From contig MHFD01000008.1 of the NCBI GenBank assembly GCA_001804045.1, positions 1-6,708 of the forward strand: a stretch of 6,708 nt of DNA, read 5' to 3'. Of the stretch, positions 1 through 6,708 are shown one piece after another. Each line of letters begins with the position of its first letter. Positions within the stretch are counted from its first letter, which is position 1. Position numbers and translations under genes: made by a program. The notes below the pieces were generated by a model. It ran no database searches, was not told the origin of the DNA, and was given only the letters and a program-made list of their open reading frames with translations. The DNA comes from Omnitrophica bacterium RBG_13_46_9 (GTDB lineage: Bacteria > Omnitrophota > Gorgyraeia > JABMRN01 > RBG-13-46-9).

Positions 1-661
1 TACTCTTATACCAGTGAATCTGCATGATGTCTCCGGGCTGAAGCAGATGGATCCAATAGGTGAGGTCCTCCCGCCTGCGTGTGCTTAAAGAAACCGGTTT
101 TCCGGGAAATACCTCTCTGAAGAGTGATACAAAATCTGTCACAAAACTTTGGGCATAACCCAGTCTCACTACGGTTCCTTCCGGCTCGTTCATCGGTTCC
201 CAGGCCAGAATAGTATCGCTGAGGCCGTTCTTATCCATATATATCGCGAGATCGTTCAAGAATAGTCTATAAATATCCAGAAGCGCGTTCTTGTGGTCCG
301 GATTTGTAAGAAGATTTTGGAATTCGCCTACCGGCGCGCCCCTCTCTTCTTTAATCCCTTCGGCCAGCGTAAAATCGAATAGGACTGGTATAAGTTTTAT
401 TCCCGCCGCGTTAGCCGCCCTTATAAGGGCTTTGAAATCTTGCAACGCGAACTGGTCCATCCCTATGGGCTTTCCTGTACTGTCAAATCGCACCGCGCCG
501 TTTCTTAAGTCGCAGAATGTGAAAAGCCTAACGACATCTATTCCATAACCTTTAAGCATGAAAAACATATCTGTGAGTTCGGCTTCTCTTGTCGCGAACC
601 CGGTTAGGCCGCCTATATCCCTTCCGTATGTAGACGGGTTGTAATACATGCTTATTCCGCT
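1..661 (-). other. Clan GH-A glycoside hydrolase barrel, cellulase/mannanase-like (from residue 2016, truncated by the window)
   Basis: Successive strands of a TIM barrel can be read: GISMYYNP (strand 1), DVVRLFTF with the conserved Arg R2060 (strand 2), IKLIPVLFDF (strand 3), ILAWEPMNEPE (strand 4), KPVSLST (strand 5) and DIMQIHWY (strand 6). N2173-E2174 is the NEP acid/base motif of clan GH-A, and H2231 and Y2233 match the strand-6 His/Tyr of the same clan. The nucleophile Glu, expected on strand 7, lies past the window edge. The RLFTFCDLRNG run followed by LFDF recalls bacterial GH5-like proteins. The reaction is retaining hydrolysis of beta-glycosidic bonds. Substrate (mannan, glucan or other) cannot be assigned. 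With the export-type segment upstream, it probably acts outside the cytoplasm. Confidence 0.82.
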
Positions 662-3600
662 TAAATTTTGAAATTCGTCCCTTGGCAGCGGCTCGAATTC
701 AAGCGGAGTTTCCCCTATATCTTCCCTAAGATAAGGCGTAGTGATAACTTCGGGAACCTCGCCTATTTCGACTTGTTCGGCTGTTAATTCCGTGACCGTA
801 ACGGGACCCGTATAGCGCGCCGAAGAACCCTGCGGTATCGCGATCTTTATTCCTATGTTAACTATGCGTTGCGGGTCAAAGGCATCTTCTGTGTAGGACT
901 GCGGGTCCTCATTTTTCCTTGTCGGGATATATGAGACCTCTATTTCACCTGTATTCGATATATTCGTCCAATTGCCGTATTGAGATGCCCATACTCCGCG
1001 GCTGTCTACACTCTTGGCAAATATCTGTATTCCATTATTGGGGCTTGCTATAAGACCTGCGGGGATGCGTATCTTTGTCGTGACCAAAACGGAGCTCATG
1101 TCAAGAGGCCCTTTCGTGAACCCGGGAAGTTCGACATATCGCAAATCCAGGAATATCTCTCCCTTGCTTCTCTCGGCATGACCGCCCTGTAGATTTAAAG
1201 ATAATTCCAGCCCGTCGGCGGTTCTCCGGACGCCTGTAATACCTCTGCTATCAAAATATGTCTGGACCTGCCAGGGTAAATCGAGCGCGTTCGGAAGCAG
1301 TTCTTCGGGAGTCGAGACTCTTGCATCATGAACCTCAACTACACTCATTCCACTAAAGTTAGAACCTTCACCTACCGATACGCGGATCCCTATTGAGCTT
1401 ATTTCGGACGGGTTAAATCCGGTCATCGAATCTCCCCGCGGCGGAACCTCGCCCTCAAGAGGCCGATAAGTGACCTTAAACCACCCGGGTTCTGTCACGT
1501 CATGCATCGTTCCCGATTGTATCTTTCCTTTTGAGTCTTGCGCAAATATCTGAACGGTGTTAGGGTTCTGTGTCGCTGCTGCGATAAATTCCTGCGGTAT
1601 ATACAACATGGCTGAGATCTCTCTCTGTCTTCCGTCAATCGGCTCTGCCAGGTCGACGTACGCTTCACCTGCCTTGTTAGATGAACTTGTTCCTATAAAG
1701 TTTACGGAGAGTTCCAGTATGCCTTCTCTAAGATTTACGGCATATATAGCTTTTTTTGCCCGCGCTCCTCCTATTTTCCATCCCTCAAGGCTTATCGGAA
1801 TATCGCGTTGTGATCCGCCCGCGAGCCCGATCGCCGAAAATAGCGGGCTTAATACTAACAACGCGGCACCCACGAGGACATGTCTAAATCCCGCCCTCCT
1901 GGCGAGGCCGTCGGCTGTAATCTCTCTTCCTGGAGCGGCGGGTAAAGCCCCTCTAAGGGTAGCTACGCCGGGTAAAAACGCGAATAAACCGCGTATGTGC
2001 CCTGTGAAACTCTCGTGATATTTTATCTGGTCATGGACAGCCGGCGAAATTTCCCTCAGTTTATCGAGCGCGGCTCTATCGTGCCCTATATCCGTCGTCA
2101 GTGTCTGCCAGAGGCCAAAATCAGGATGGGCGCTCTTCAGGGCTATCATCGAGGCCCTTGCCCTTATAATAGAGGTAATGGTAATAGCCATACCTGCTAT
2201 GCCTAGGACCGCCAGACCAAAGGCCCCGTAGCCGGATAGATTCTGCAGATTGGCGGCAATATGCCATATATCATACGCGGTGAGCGCGCCGGAAAGAAGA
2301 GCCCAATCCACGCCGCCGCCGAGCCCCAAAGCCGACCATAAGGAAAGTGGCCTGAAGGCGTGGCGGTGCGCTTGCATGAATGAGGTGTCTCCCGGCATAA
2401 GTTCGGTGGTCTGTCTTGCTTCCGCTATTATCGCAAATAGTTCTCTGTCGTGTTTTCCTATAAGAGAAATTAATGCTTCAAGGGGGCGCCTTTCTGCAAT
2501 CTTTTCCATAATATCAAAGCGTAAAGCCATATATCCTTTATCAAGTGTCTCGCTGAACATCTCTACTCTGGGCTCTCCTTTCTGCATGACAAGGCGCTCA
2601 TAGTTATTTCCCTGCTCAAAGACGTCGGATACGACAAAGATGCTTCCCAGAAGCCTTATCTGGTCCGCCCTTTCTGTGTCTATTTCGCCTCTTGTAACCA
2701 TGTCGGCGAGCTTCCTTTCAAGCAGCGTATAGTCGGTATGGGTCTGTGCAAGAAGCGCTACTTCCCAAGGATAAGATATATTTCTTTCGTCGAGTTTTCT
2801 AACCGACTCGGCTCCGTGGCCGTAGATATTTTGCACGATGGTCCGCTCGTTCGCGTTCAGGACCTGCTGCGCCGCAGGCAGGGCGCCTTTTCCTAGCACA
2901 ACGTATATATGATATATTTCGTAAATAGGGTAGAAATTGGCGTTTTCCCGCGCTTCTCTCCTGGCTTCTTCTATTCTTTCGGCGGGAACGTTATATTTTG
3001 GTTTTGTCGCTACGGTATCGAGCCACTCTTCCATGTATTCGCTTACGGGTTCCAATCTGTCCTCGTCCGGAAGGGAGTTCATGCCTCTGTCGATAGCCGC
3101 AAATTCGGGGTATTTCGATTTTTCTACCTGCCCTATATCATGGACCCGTATGGCATGTCTAAGCAGTTCTAAGTCTCTGCCAGAAATACCGAGTTCTCTT
3201 GCAATCCTGTCGGCGATACGCTCATTCCTTAAGGTGTGGTTGTAGATATTGATGGGGGCGCCTTTTAGGATTTCCTCGGCTGGTACTTCCTTTATATCCT
3301 TGGGTGGGGCGCGCCTCGCGAAAATCAGGATAGACGTAAGCCGGTTCCTATCCTGGAAAGACGGAATCACGTAGAAACCCGCTCTATTCATCATGGCATC
3401 CGCGCCGTTGTCGTATATGATCGCGTCGGTAACACCCATTTCCTTAAGCTTCTCTTGCGCTTCCTTAAAGGTAATGCCAAGTCTATTTGATTTCCCTGCC
3501 ACGATAATAGACACGAGATTTCCGTTTTTATCTATGCCGCAGATGTTGTGCGGGTTCACCCCCCTCATCAGCCCTATCGTAATCGTGCCGGCGTTCCTGT

Positions 3601-6600
3601 CGATAAAATAGGTCCCGTATCCGACAGCGTCTGCCGAAACAGCCGGTTTATAGCCCTTCTCCTCCTGTAAATTCGCATCAAGTTCGTCTATCTGTCCTTC
3701 GGCGAGCGGTACGCCCCTTTCGGTCAATTCCAGCGTAATCGGCTCGCCATTTATGGCGGGAACTATCAGATCATTTTTGACGCGTCCGTTCTCGTCGTAT
3801 AAGTGGCTTACCCCGAAGTGTACTCCCCCCGTAGGTATAAACGGAAAGTCAAGGTAGTGCCTTACGTCATGGTCGTGTTCGTAATATTCAGCCAGGTCAT
3901 AAGGCTCTCCTTCTTTAAGTATTCCTATGCCTGAATTGGTAAATACGATTTCATTAGTTATGTCCCTGCCTGTCGATACCTGTATAACTCTCTCCTCTTT
4001 TGTAAACCTTATTTCCTCTATGGTATATCGCCCGTCACTCCACATGACCAGAGACGGGTACACTCTGCTTTCGCCGGCATGAATCAGTTCCTTCTCCTGT
4101 TCCAGCGCGTATAACTTCCCGTTGGCATATGAGGTAAGATATGCGTTGGCGAGTATGTTTCCGTTTCCGACAAATCCGATTATCTCAAGGCCGGGATGTT
4201 CTTTCCTGAATTCAGACAGGTATTTCTCTATGGTCCATACGTCTTTTCTGGCGTGCCTGTAATCAGGCGCTATATCATCGATATCCTGGACTCCTTCTCC
4301 TTTCAACTGATATTTAAAGTGCATGGGCGCTTTATCCCGCAGCATTCCCCATGTCCTCTCAATGTTTCCCTGGAATACCGGAAATACAAGGACTTCGCCC
4401 GGTTTGAACCTATCTACCGCCATTACCGTCACGCGATCTTCGCCTCTTTCACTTGTAAACGGAAGCACCTGGACTTTTTCGTTCGCTTCGATAAAGAGCA
4501 TATCTTCTGTAAACAGTCTATCCGTTTGTCTTGACCCGGCAACGGTCTCCATAATGACGCTATCTTTCTTGCAAAGAAGACCTACAAGCGCTTCCAGCGG
4601 TTGCCGGCTGATGGGAATGCGGCCTATCACTTTTTCCTCGCCGAGCTGTATGTTTATGTCGGCGAGCCTTTTTTCTATAAATCCTAAAGTTTCGGGGAAG
4701 TTCTCGACACGATCTTTCTTTCTCTGCTTGATCTGCGTATGTCTATTATTGCCGTGCTCAAAAATATCGGTAAGGAACAATATGGAAATGAGGAGCCCCA
4801 GTTCTTCCTTCGACAGGCTTACCTCTTTTTCGAAGGTCTGGAAGTCTTTAAGGAAACCTACGTAATCGTTGTGATATTTCAACAGGATTTCCAAATCCTT
4901 TGGTATGGTTATTCCCCTTTCCTGCAATATACGCATGGTGTTTGACGGCACATCGAATATAGAGCGCGTAACCGCTTCTTCTGTATTGGTCAGGGTTCTC
5001 CTGCCCAATATATCCAGAAGCCCTTTCCTGAATAGTTCATATCTGGCTTCGAGAGCTGTGGGCTCGGCCATTCCTTGCCTTGAGGCTTCTCCGGATATCA
5101 GTAAATCCACCGCCTGTTTTACCGATAACTCTTTGCCGACTGACTCTCTTACTTTTCCTGAAAATACAAAGAATATATCTTCGTGCTCCCCTCTTATCGC
5201 CGCGCCGACATCGTGAAGGGCCGAGGCGTATTCGATAAGCTGTAATTTCTCTCCTGAAAGGCCAAGCGCTTCAGCTATCCTCACATTGATATCTGTCGCC
5301 CTCCCTACATGCCCAACGAAGAAGCCCTGATAGAACACATTGATAAGCGCTCTGGCAGGTGGGGCGTGAGGCCAAATTTGCTTTGTAAAAATATCTCTGA
5401 TTGCAGTCACGACCGGAACAAAGGCCATAAGCCCGGGGACGTGGTATTTGAACGATTCGTGCAGCAGGACCTGTTCATATACATAAGGTGAGATCTGTTC
5501 CAGCTTAAGAAGGGCGGCTTTGTCGTGGCCGATGTCGTGTCTCAAGGTTTGCCACACAGTAAACTCGGGATGGGCTTCTTGGATGGCGCTTACAGAGGCC
5601 TTTACCCTTATATAGCTCGTAACGGCGAATATGAGACCTATAATACCTAAGATTATCCCGCCTACCATTCCCAATGTAGAAAGGCTCTGCCAGTGTGATA
5701 TCATATAATATGTAAGGCCGGCGACCAATCCTCCTGGCATGGCTATCCAATCTATTCCGCCTCCGAGGCCTAAAAGCGACCATCGTGAAAGGACCCTGAA
5801 AGCATGAGGTCCGGCCTTGTCTTCGGGTTTTGTCCTTGCTCCGAACGGCCTTAATATACTGAACAGCTCTCTTCTGGTTATGCCTTCGCCTGTTTTTTCC
5901 TCTCTCTCAAAAGCTTCTTCGACATTTTTCGCTATTCCTCCAACGACCATCATAACGCCGGCCAGGTAAGGAGTTGAAAGAGATTCGGCCGTTGTATCTA
6001 TTGTCCTCAATATCGCCCGGCTCACAGGCGCTGTTACGGGTACGACTGTTTTGAGTTCGATTTTTGCAGACGGTGCGGTCTGATAGCGGACGTTCTCCAA
6101 TGTCACTTTTCCCGTCTCCTTTCGGCTTATATCGTCTATGCCCAATGTTATGTTCATCTTGGCTCCTATCAATGACTGACCGGCTATCGGTATGGCTATA
6201 TAAGTCACAGAGCTACCTGTATTGATGACATGCCCGTATTCGGTCTCTCTGTCCGAGAGTTCAACATAGTTTCTTTTTTCCAATGGGCTGGCGTTTAAGT
6301 CGAATAATACAATAGAAATATCCTTACCGTCTTTTGAAGCCGTTACGTTGACATATCCGCCGCTGAAATTATTAGGCACATTAAGCTCAAAGGCGAAGGC
6401 CCCGTTCAAGACACGGCTATCTCCCGGAACGGAGAACATGGTCCAGCTGTGCGAAGGCGTACCCTTGTTGATAGTCACATCTTCGGTCATGATAGGTTTA
6501 TCCGTAAGATATTGAGTCGTTACTCCGAAAACGGAGTCAAATCTGTCCTTTTGGCCCGCTAGCACCATGGTATTTTCGAGCCTCCTGACAAGTTCGCAGT

Positions 6601-6708
6601 AATACGTGTTGTATATCTCGGGATAATATTCATAATCTCGGCGGGAAAGCAGGTCCATCCGGAATTCATCTATCATGGCTAATACCACGTCCAGGGTCCT
6701 TTCGCGCA
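1..6708 (-). CDS. Giant multidomain membrane protein (partial at both ends) with duplicated HD-GYP-like modules and a C-terminal glycoside hydrolase
   Basis: One minus-strand frame runs through the entire window: 2235 codons from 6706 to 2, with no stop. The first codons read RERTLDVVLAMIDEF and the last read DIMQIHWYKS, so neither end is a natural terminus and the true protein is longer than 2235 residues. Domain order is beta-sandwich, membrane hairpin plus DIGHD block, HD-GYP-like domain, NAGPA/DUF2233-like domain, second HD-GYP-like domain, second hairpin plus DIGHD block, single export-type segment, two CBM-like domains and a GH-A barrel. No intact single family of this layout is known to me. 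I infer a membrane-anchored, polysaccharide-active protein with cytoplasmic phosphohydrolase-like domains. No start codon was chosen because the frame stays open and protein-like up to the window edge. The longest plus-strand frame is only 180 codons. The reading frame is certain; the overall function is not known. Confidence 0.97.
782..1279 (-). other. CBM-like beta domain B (residues 1810-1975)
   Basis: A second copy of the same fold as domain A: GEIFLDL (1849-1855), KIRIPAGLIA (1879-1888), GIQIFAKS (1892-1899), ASQYGNWTNI (1907-1916), EIEVSYIP (1921-1928), and FDPQRIVNIGIKIAIP (1943-1958). The aromatic-rich strand with W1906, Y1910 and W1913 is a plausible sugar-binding face. A proline- and acid-rich linker (about 1976-2014, EVPEVITTPYLRED and following) joins it to the catalytic barrel, as is usual between binding and catalytic modules. 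It is likely to target the adjacent hydrolase to its substrate. Confidence 0.68.
1316..1801 (-). other. CBM-like beta domain A (residues 1636-1797)
   Basis: A jelly-roll-type pattern: GEAYVDL (1680-1686), LYIP (1701-1704), TVQIFAQDSKGK (1717-1728), GWFKVTYRP (1741-1749), and FNPSEISSIGIRVSV ending near VVEV. The order of a V-Q-I-F strand, then a Trp/Tyr-bearing strand, then an I-G-I strand, is typical of carbohydrate-binding modules placed next to beta-mannanases and cellulases. It is homologous to domain B, with matching landmarks about 175-179 residues later. It probably binds a plant- or algal-type polysaccharide or cell-wall glycan outside the cytoplasm. The exact CBM family cannot be set by eye. 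Confidence 0.65.
1814..1900 (-). other. Single export-type membrane segment (residues 1603-1631)
   Basis: A basic stretch, RRAGFRH (1603-1609), precedes an uninterrupted hydrophobic core of about 20 residues (VLVGAALLVLSPLFSAIGLA, 1610-1629), then GGSQRD. This has the build of a signal anchor or an internal signal sequence. With the basic side in the cytoplasm, everything C-terminal (CBM-like domains and hydrolase) would be on the outer side of the inner membrane. A small-residue stretch (S1624-A1625, G1627, A1629-G1630-G1631) could allow cleavage by a signal peptidase, but no clear cleavage motif can be chosen. No in-frame Met lies close upstream, so this is not the start of a separate gene. 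Confidence 0.75.
1958..2362 (-). repeat. Membrane hairpin plus WQTL/DIGHD/HESF block, copy 2 (residues 1449-1583)
   Basis: The copy opens with HAFRPLSLWSALGLGGGVDW, followed by two hydrophobic segments at about 1459-1483 and 1492-1514. RHAFR precedes them and IIRARAS follows, again placing both ends in the cytoplasm by the positive-inside rule. Then come AHPDF (1526-1530), WQTL (1533-1536), DIGHDRAAL (1539-1547), ISP (1553-1555) and HESF (1564-1567). The residue offset from copy 1 is a constant 1148 across the whole block. The DNA sequences have diverged visibly, so the duplication is old. In copy 1 an HD-GYP-like domain follows this block; here an export-type hydrophobic segment follows instead. 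Confidence 0.85.
2387..3259 (-). other. HD-GYP-like domain 2 with helical tail (residues 1150-1440)
   Basis: This copy keeps more of the HD-GYP pattern than copy 1. It has NHTLRNERIADRIARELGI (H1157), VHDIGQ (H1189, D1190), NERTIVQNIYGHGAES with a third His (H1297), AQTHTDY (H1323) and VSDVFEQGNN (D1361). The spacing H1297 to H1323 is 26 and H1323 to D1361 is 38, close to what HD-GYP proteins show. A GYP loop is missing, as in copy 1. Between the HD pair and H1297 lies a long charged helical insert (about 1196-1275). The tail carries RRPLEAL (1406-1412) and ARQT (1430-1433), matching copy 1 with the same 23-residue separation. It then runs straight into the second membrane hairpin. This is the likelier of the two copies to bind metal and be catalytic. 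Confidence 0.8.
3305..4474 (-). other. NAGPA/DUF2233-like phosphodiester glycosidase domain (residues 745-1134)
   Basis: The second half follows the layout of the phosphodiester glycosidase family (N-acetylglucosamine-1-phosphodiester alpha-N-acetylglucosaminidase, DUF2233). A strand with an Arg is followed by a G-I-D-x-x-G-x-L turn (MRGVNPHNICGIDKNGNL, 1047-1064), then IVAGKSNRLGITFKEA (1068-1083), a helix, and the family's signature turn. The signature usually reads DGGGS-x-M; here it is YDNGADAMM (1098-1106). The first half contains GFVGNGNILANAY (844-856) and YPSLVMWSDGRY (883-894), which fit the earlier NG and dG strands of the family. It lies between the two HD-GYP-like domains, as if inserted. 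The family cleaves sugar-phosphodiester bonds. With the altered signature, catalysis is uncertain, and the substrate is unknown. Confidence 0.65.
4487..5341 (-). other. HD-GYP-like domain 1 with helical tail (residues 456-740)
   Basis: The HD superfamily pattern is visible: GHVGRATDINVRIAEALGL supplies the first His (H466), ALHDVGA supplies the HD pair (H498, D499), KYHNDY supplies a downstream His (H612), and LTDIFEHGNN supplies the late Asp (D647). HD proteins are metal-dependent phosphohydrolases, and HD-GYP members degrade cyclic di-GMP. The H-to-HD spacing of 32 is identical in domain 2. Two features suggest divergence. There is no GYP loop, and the position matching the third His of domain 2 (H1297) is V586 here. 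The tail carries RQPLEAL (701-707) and SRQT (725-728), both also found in the second copy. It may be a regulatory or degenerate phosphohydrolase. Nucleotide specificity cannot be read from the sequence. Confidence 0.75.
5402..5806 (-). repeat. Membrane hairpin plus WQTL/DIGHD/HESF block, copy 1 (residues 301-435)
   Basis: The copy opens with HAFRVLSRWSLLGLGGGIDW, then runs into two hydrophobic segments at about 311-335 and 344-366 that look like a helical hairpin. Positive residues flank the pair on both sides (R304 and R308 before, R367 and K369 after), which suggests that both ends face the cytoplasm. Next come AHPEF (378-382), WQTL (385-388), HDIGHDKAAL (390-399), ISP (405-407) and HESF (416-419). 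Copy 2 lies exactly 1148 residues later, and 69 of 135 aligned positions are identical by my hand count, with no gap. The block after the hairpin is the best-conserved part, so it is probably a functional soluble domain. I recognise no named family. The His/Asp content hints at a metal site. Confidence 0.85.
5807..6061 (-). other. Linker with a short hydrophobic patch (residues 216-300)
   Basis: This stretch joins the beta-sandwich to the first membrane hairpin. Residues 247-259 (YLAGVMMVVGGIA) are hydrophobic but only about 13 long, which is marginal for a membrane span. A strongly charged helix follows (KNVEEAFEREEK, 260-271), then RRELFSILRPFGA (278-290). The spacing of a hydrophobic strand, a charged helix and an RR-x-L-x-x-x-L motif loosely resembles the tails of the HD domains further on, but the metal-binding Asp is replaced by Gly. 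I make no functional call. Confidence 0.35.
6062..6478 (-). other. Beta-sandwich, CBM-like module (residues 77-215)
   Basis: About 140 residues of alternating hydrophobic and polar beta-strand pattern with few helices. It ends in GIDDISRKETGKVTLENVRY, which resembles the closing strands of jelly-roll carbohydrate-binding modules (the usual pattern is glycine, then a threonine/valine strand, then D/N-x-V/I-x). The middle contains strands such as GGYVNVTAS and DISIVLFDLNAS. No ligand-binding aromatic platform can be identified from sequence alone. It differs from the two CBM-like domains near the C terminus, which resemble each other. A glycan-binding or purely structural role is inferred. Because it precedes the first membrane hairpin, its cell compartment is uncertain. 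Confidence 0.5.
6482..6706 (-). other. N-terminal edge of the window: helical, Tyr/Arg-rich stretch of the giant protein (residues 1-75)
   Basis: This segment reads as charged amphipathic helices rich in Tyr, Arg, Glu and Leu (for example RRDYEYYPEIYNTYY), followed by a short turn-rich linker into the beta-sandwich. I recognise no family. It continues without a break from sequence outside the window, so its domain cannot be delimited. It could be the end of another repeat module of the same protein, but I found no convincing match to the HD tails seen later. Confidence 0.4.

Noticed and set aside
1860..1897. AGGAGG just upstream of the export-type segment, as a possible ribosome binding site for a separate secreted hydrolase
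   Set aside because: The motif is the Arg-Arg codon pair at residues 1603-1604. The first in-frame GTG is about 21 bases further on, too far for normal initiation and inside the hydrophobic core. The nearby ATG is in another frame that stops almost at once. The large frame continues upstream with conserved domains.
291..5491. Thirteen plus-strand open frames of 60-180 codons spread along the window
   Set aside because: All lie opposite the continuous minus-strand frame, overlap one another in different phases, and show low-complexity Ser/Pro/Leu composition with no recognisable domain. They are antisense shadows.
5505..5783. A 92-codon minus-strand frame rich in Arg
   Set aside because: It is out of phase with the giant frame and lies over the well-conserved membrane hairpin of copy 1. 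The Arg-rich translation is an artefact of the other reading phase.
5841..5966. A third, degenerate HD tail before membrane hairpin 1
   Set aside because: The hydrophobic strand at 247-259 and RRELFSIL loosely echo the tails of the HD domains, but the Asp is Gly, the spacing is about half, and PLEAL and RQT are absent. This is too weak to call a repeat.
1..6708. Inverted repeats, short tandem DNA repeats, tRNA or riboswitch-like structures within the window
   Set aside because: I saw no nucleotide-level repeat that is not explained by the protein duplications, and every base is used by a continuous, domain-bearing reading frame.

Overview
The whole window is one protein-coding reading frame on the minus strand, open at both edges. 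Read from position 6706 down to position 2, it gives 2235 consecutive sense codons without a stop. I read every codon of this frame, and the reading phase is the same at both ends and at every landmark in between. The start codon lies beyond base 6708 and the stop lies before base 1, so this is an internal slice of a larger gene. There are no intergenic stretches, RNA genes, promoters, terminators, mobile elements or CRISPR arrays. All short plus-strand frames are shadows. Residue numbers below are counted from position 6706 and are not those of the full protein.

Order from N to C terminus: a helical stretch (1-75), a beta-sandwich module (77-215), a linker with a short hydrophobic patch (216-300), a two-helix membrane hairpin followed by a conserved WQTL/DIGHD/HESF block (301-435), an HD-GYP-like domain with a helical tail (456-740), a domain resembling the NAGPA/DUF2233 phosphodiester glycosidase family (745-1134), a second HD-GYP-like domain with tail (1150-1440), a second copy of the membrane hairpin and DIGHD block (1449-1583), a single export-type hydrophobic segment (1603-1631), two tandem CBM-like beta domains (1636-1797 and 1810-1975), an acidic linker, and a clan GH-A (cellulase/mannanase-like) glycoside hydrolase barrel (from 2016). 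The barrel shows its NEP acid/base motif; its nucleophile should lie past the window edge.

The most unusual feature is that the membrane hairpin and DIGHD block occurs twice at an exact offset of 1148 residues. My hand count gives about 51% identity over 135 ungapped positions. The HD-GYP-like domain with its tail is also duplicated. The polypeptide therefore grew by ancient in-frame duplication of a membrane/HD module, with sugar-active domains inserted within it and fused after it. The positive-inside rule suggests that both HD domains sit in the cytoplasm. The unpaired segment at 1603-1631 would carry the carbohydrate-binding and hydrolase end out of the cytoplasm.

Organism: a bacterium with roughly balanced base composition, frequent ATA (Ile) and AGA/AGG (Arg) codons, and giant multidomain genes. 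Enormous open reading frames that fuse carbohydrate enzymes with other domains are known from Candidatus Omnitrophota (former OP3), and that is my best guess. It is an inference from architecture, not from a marker gene.
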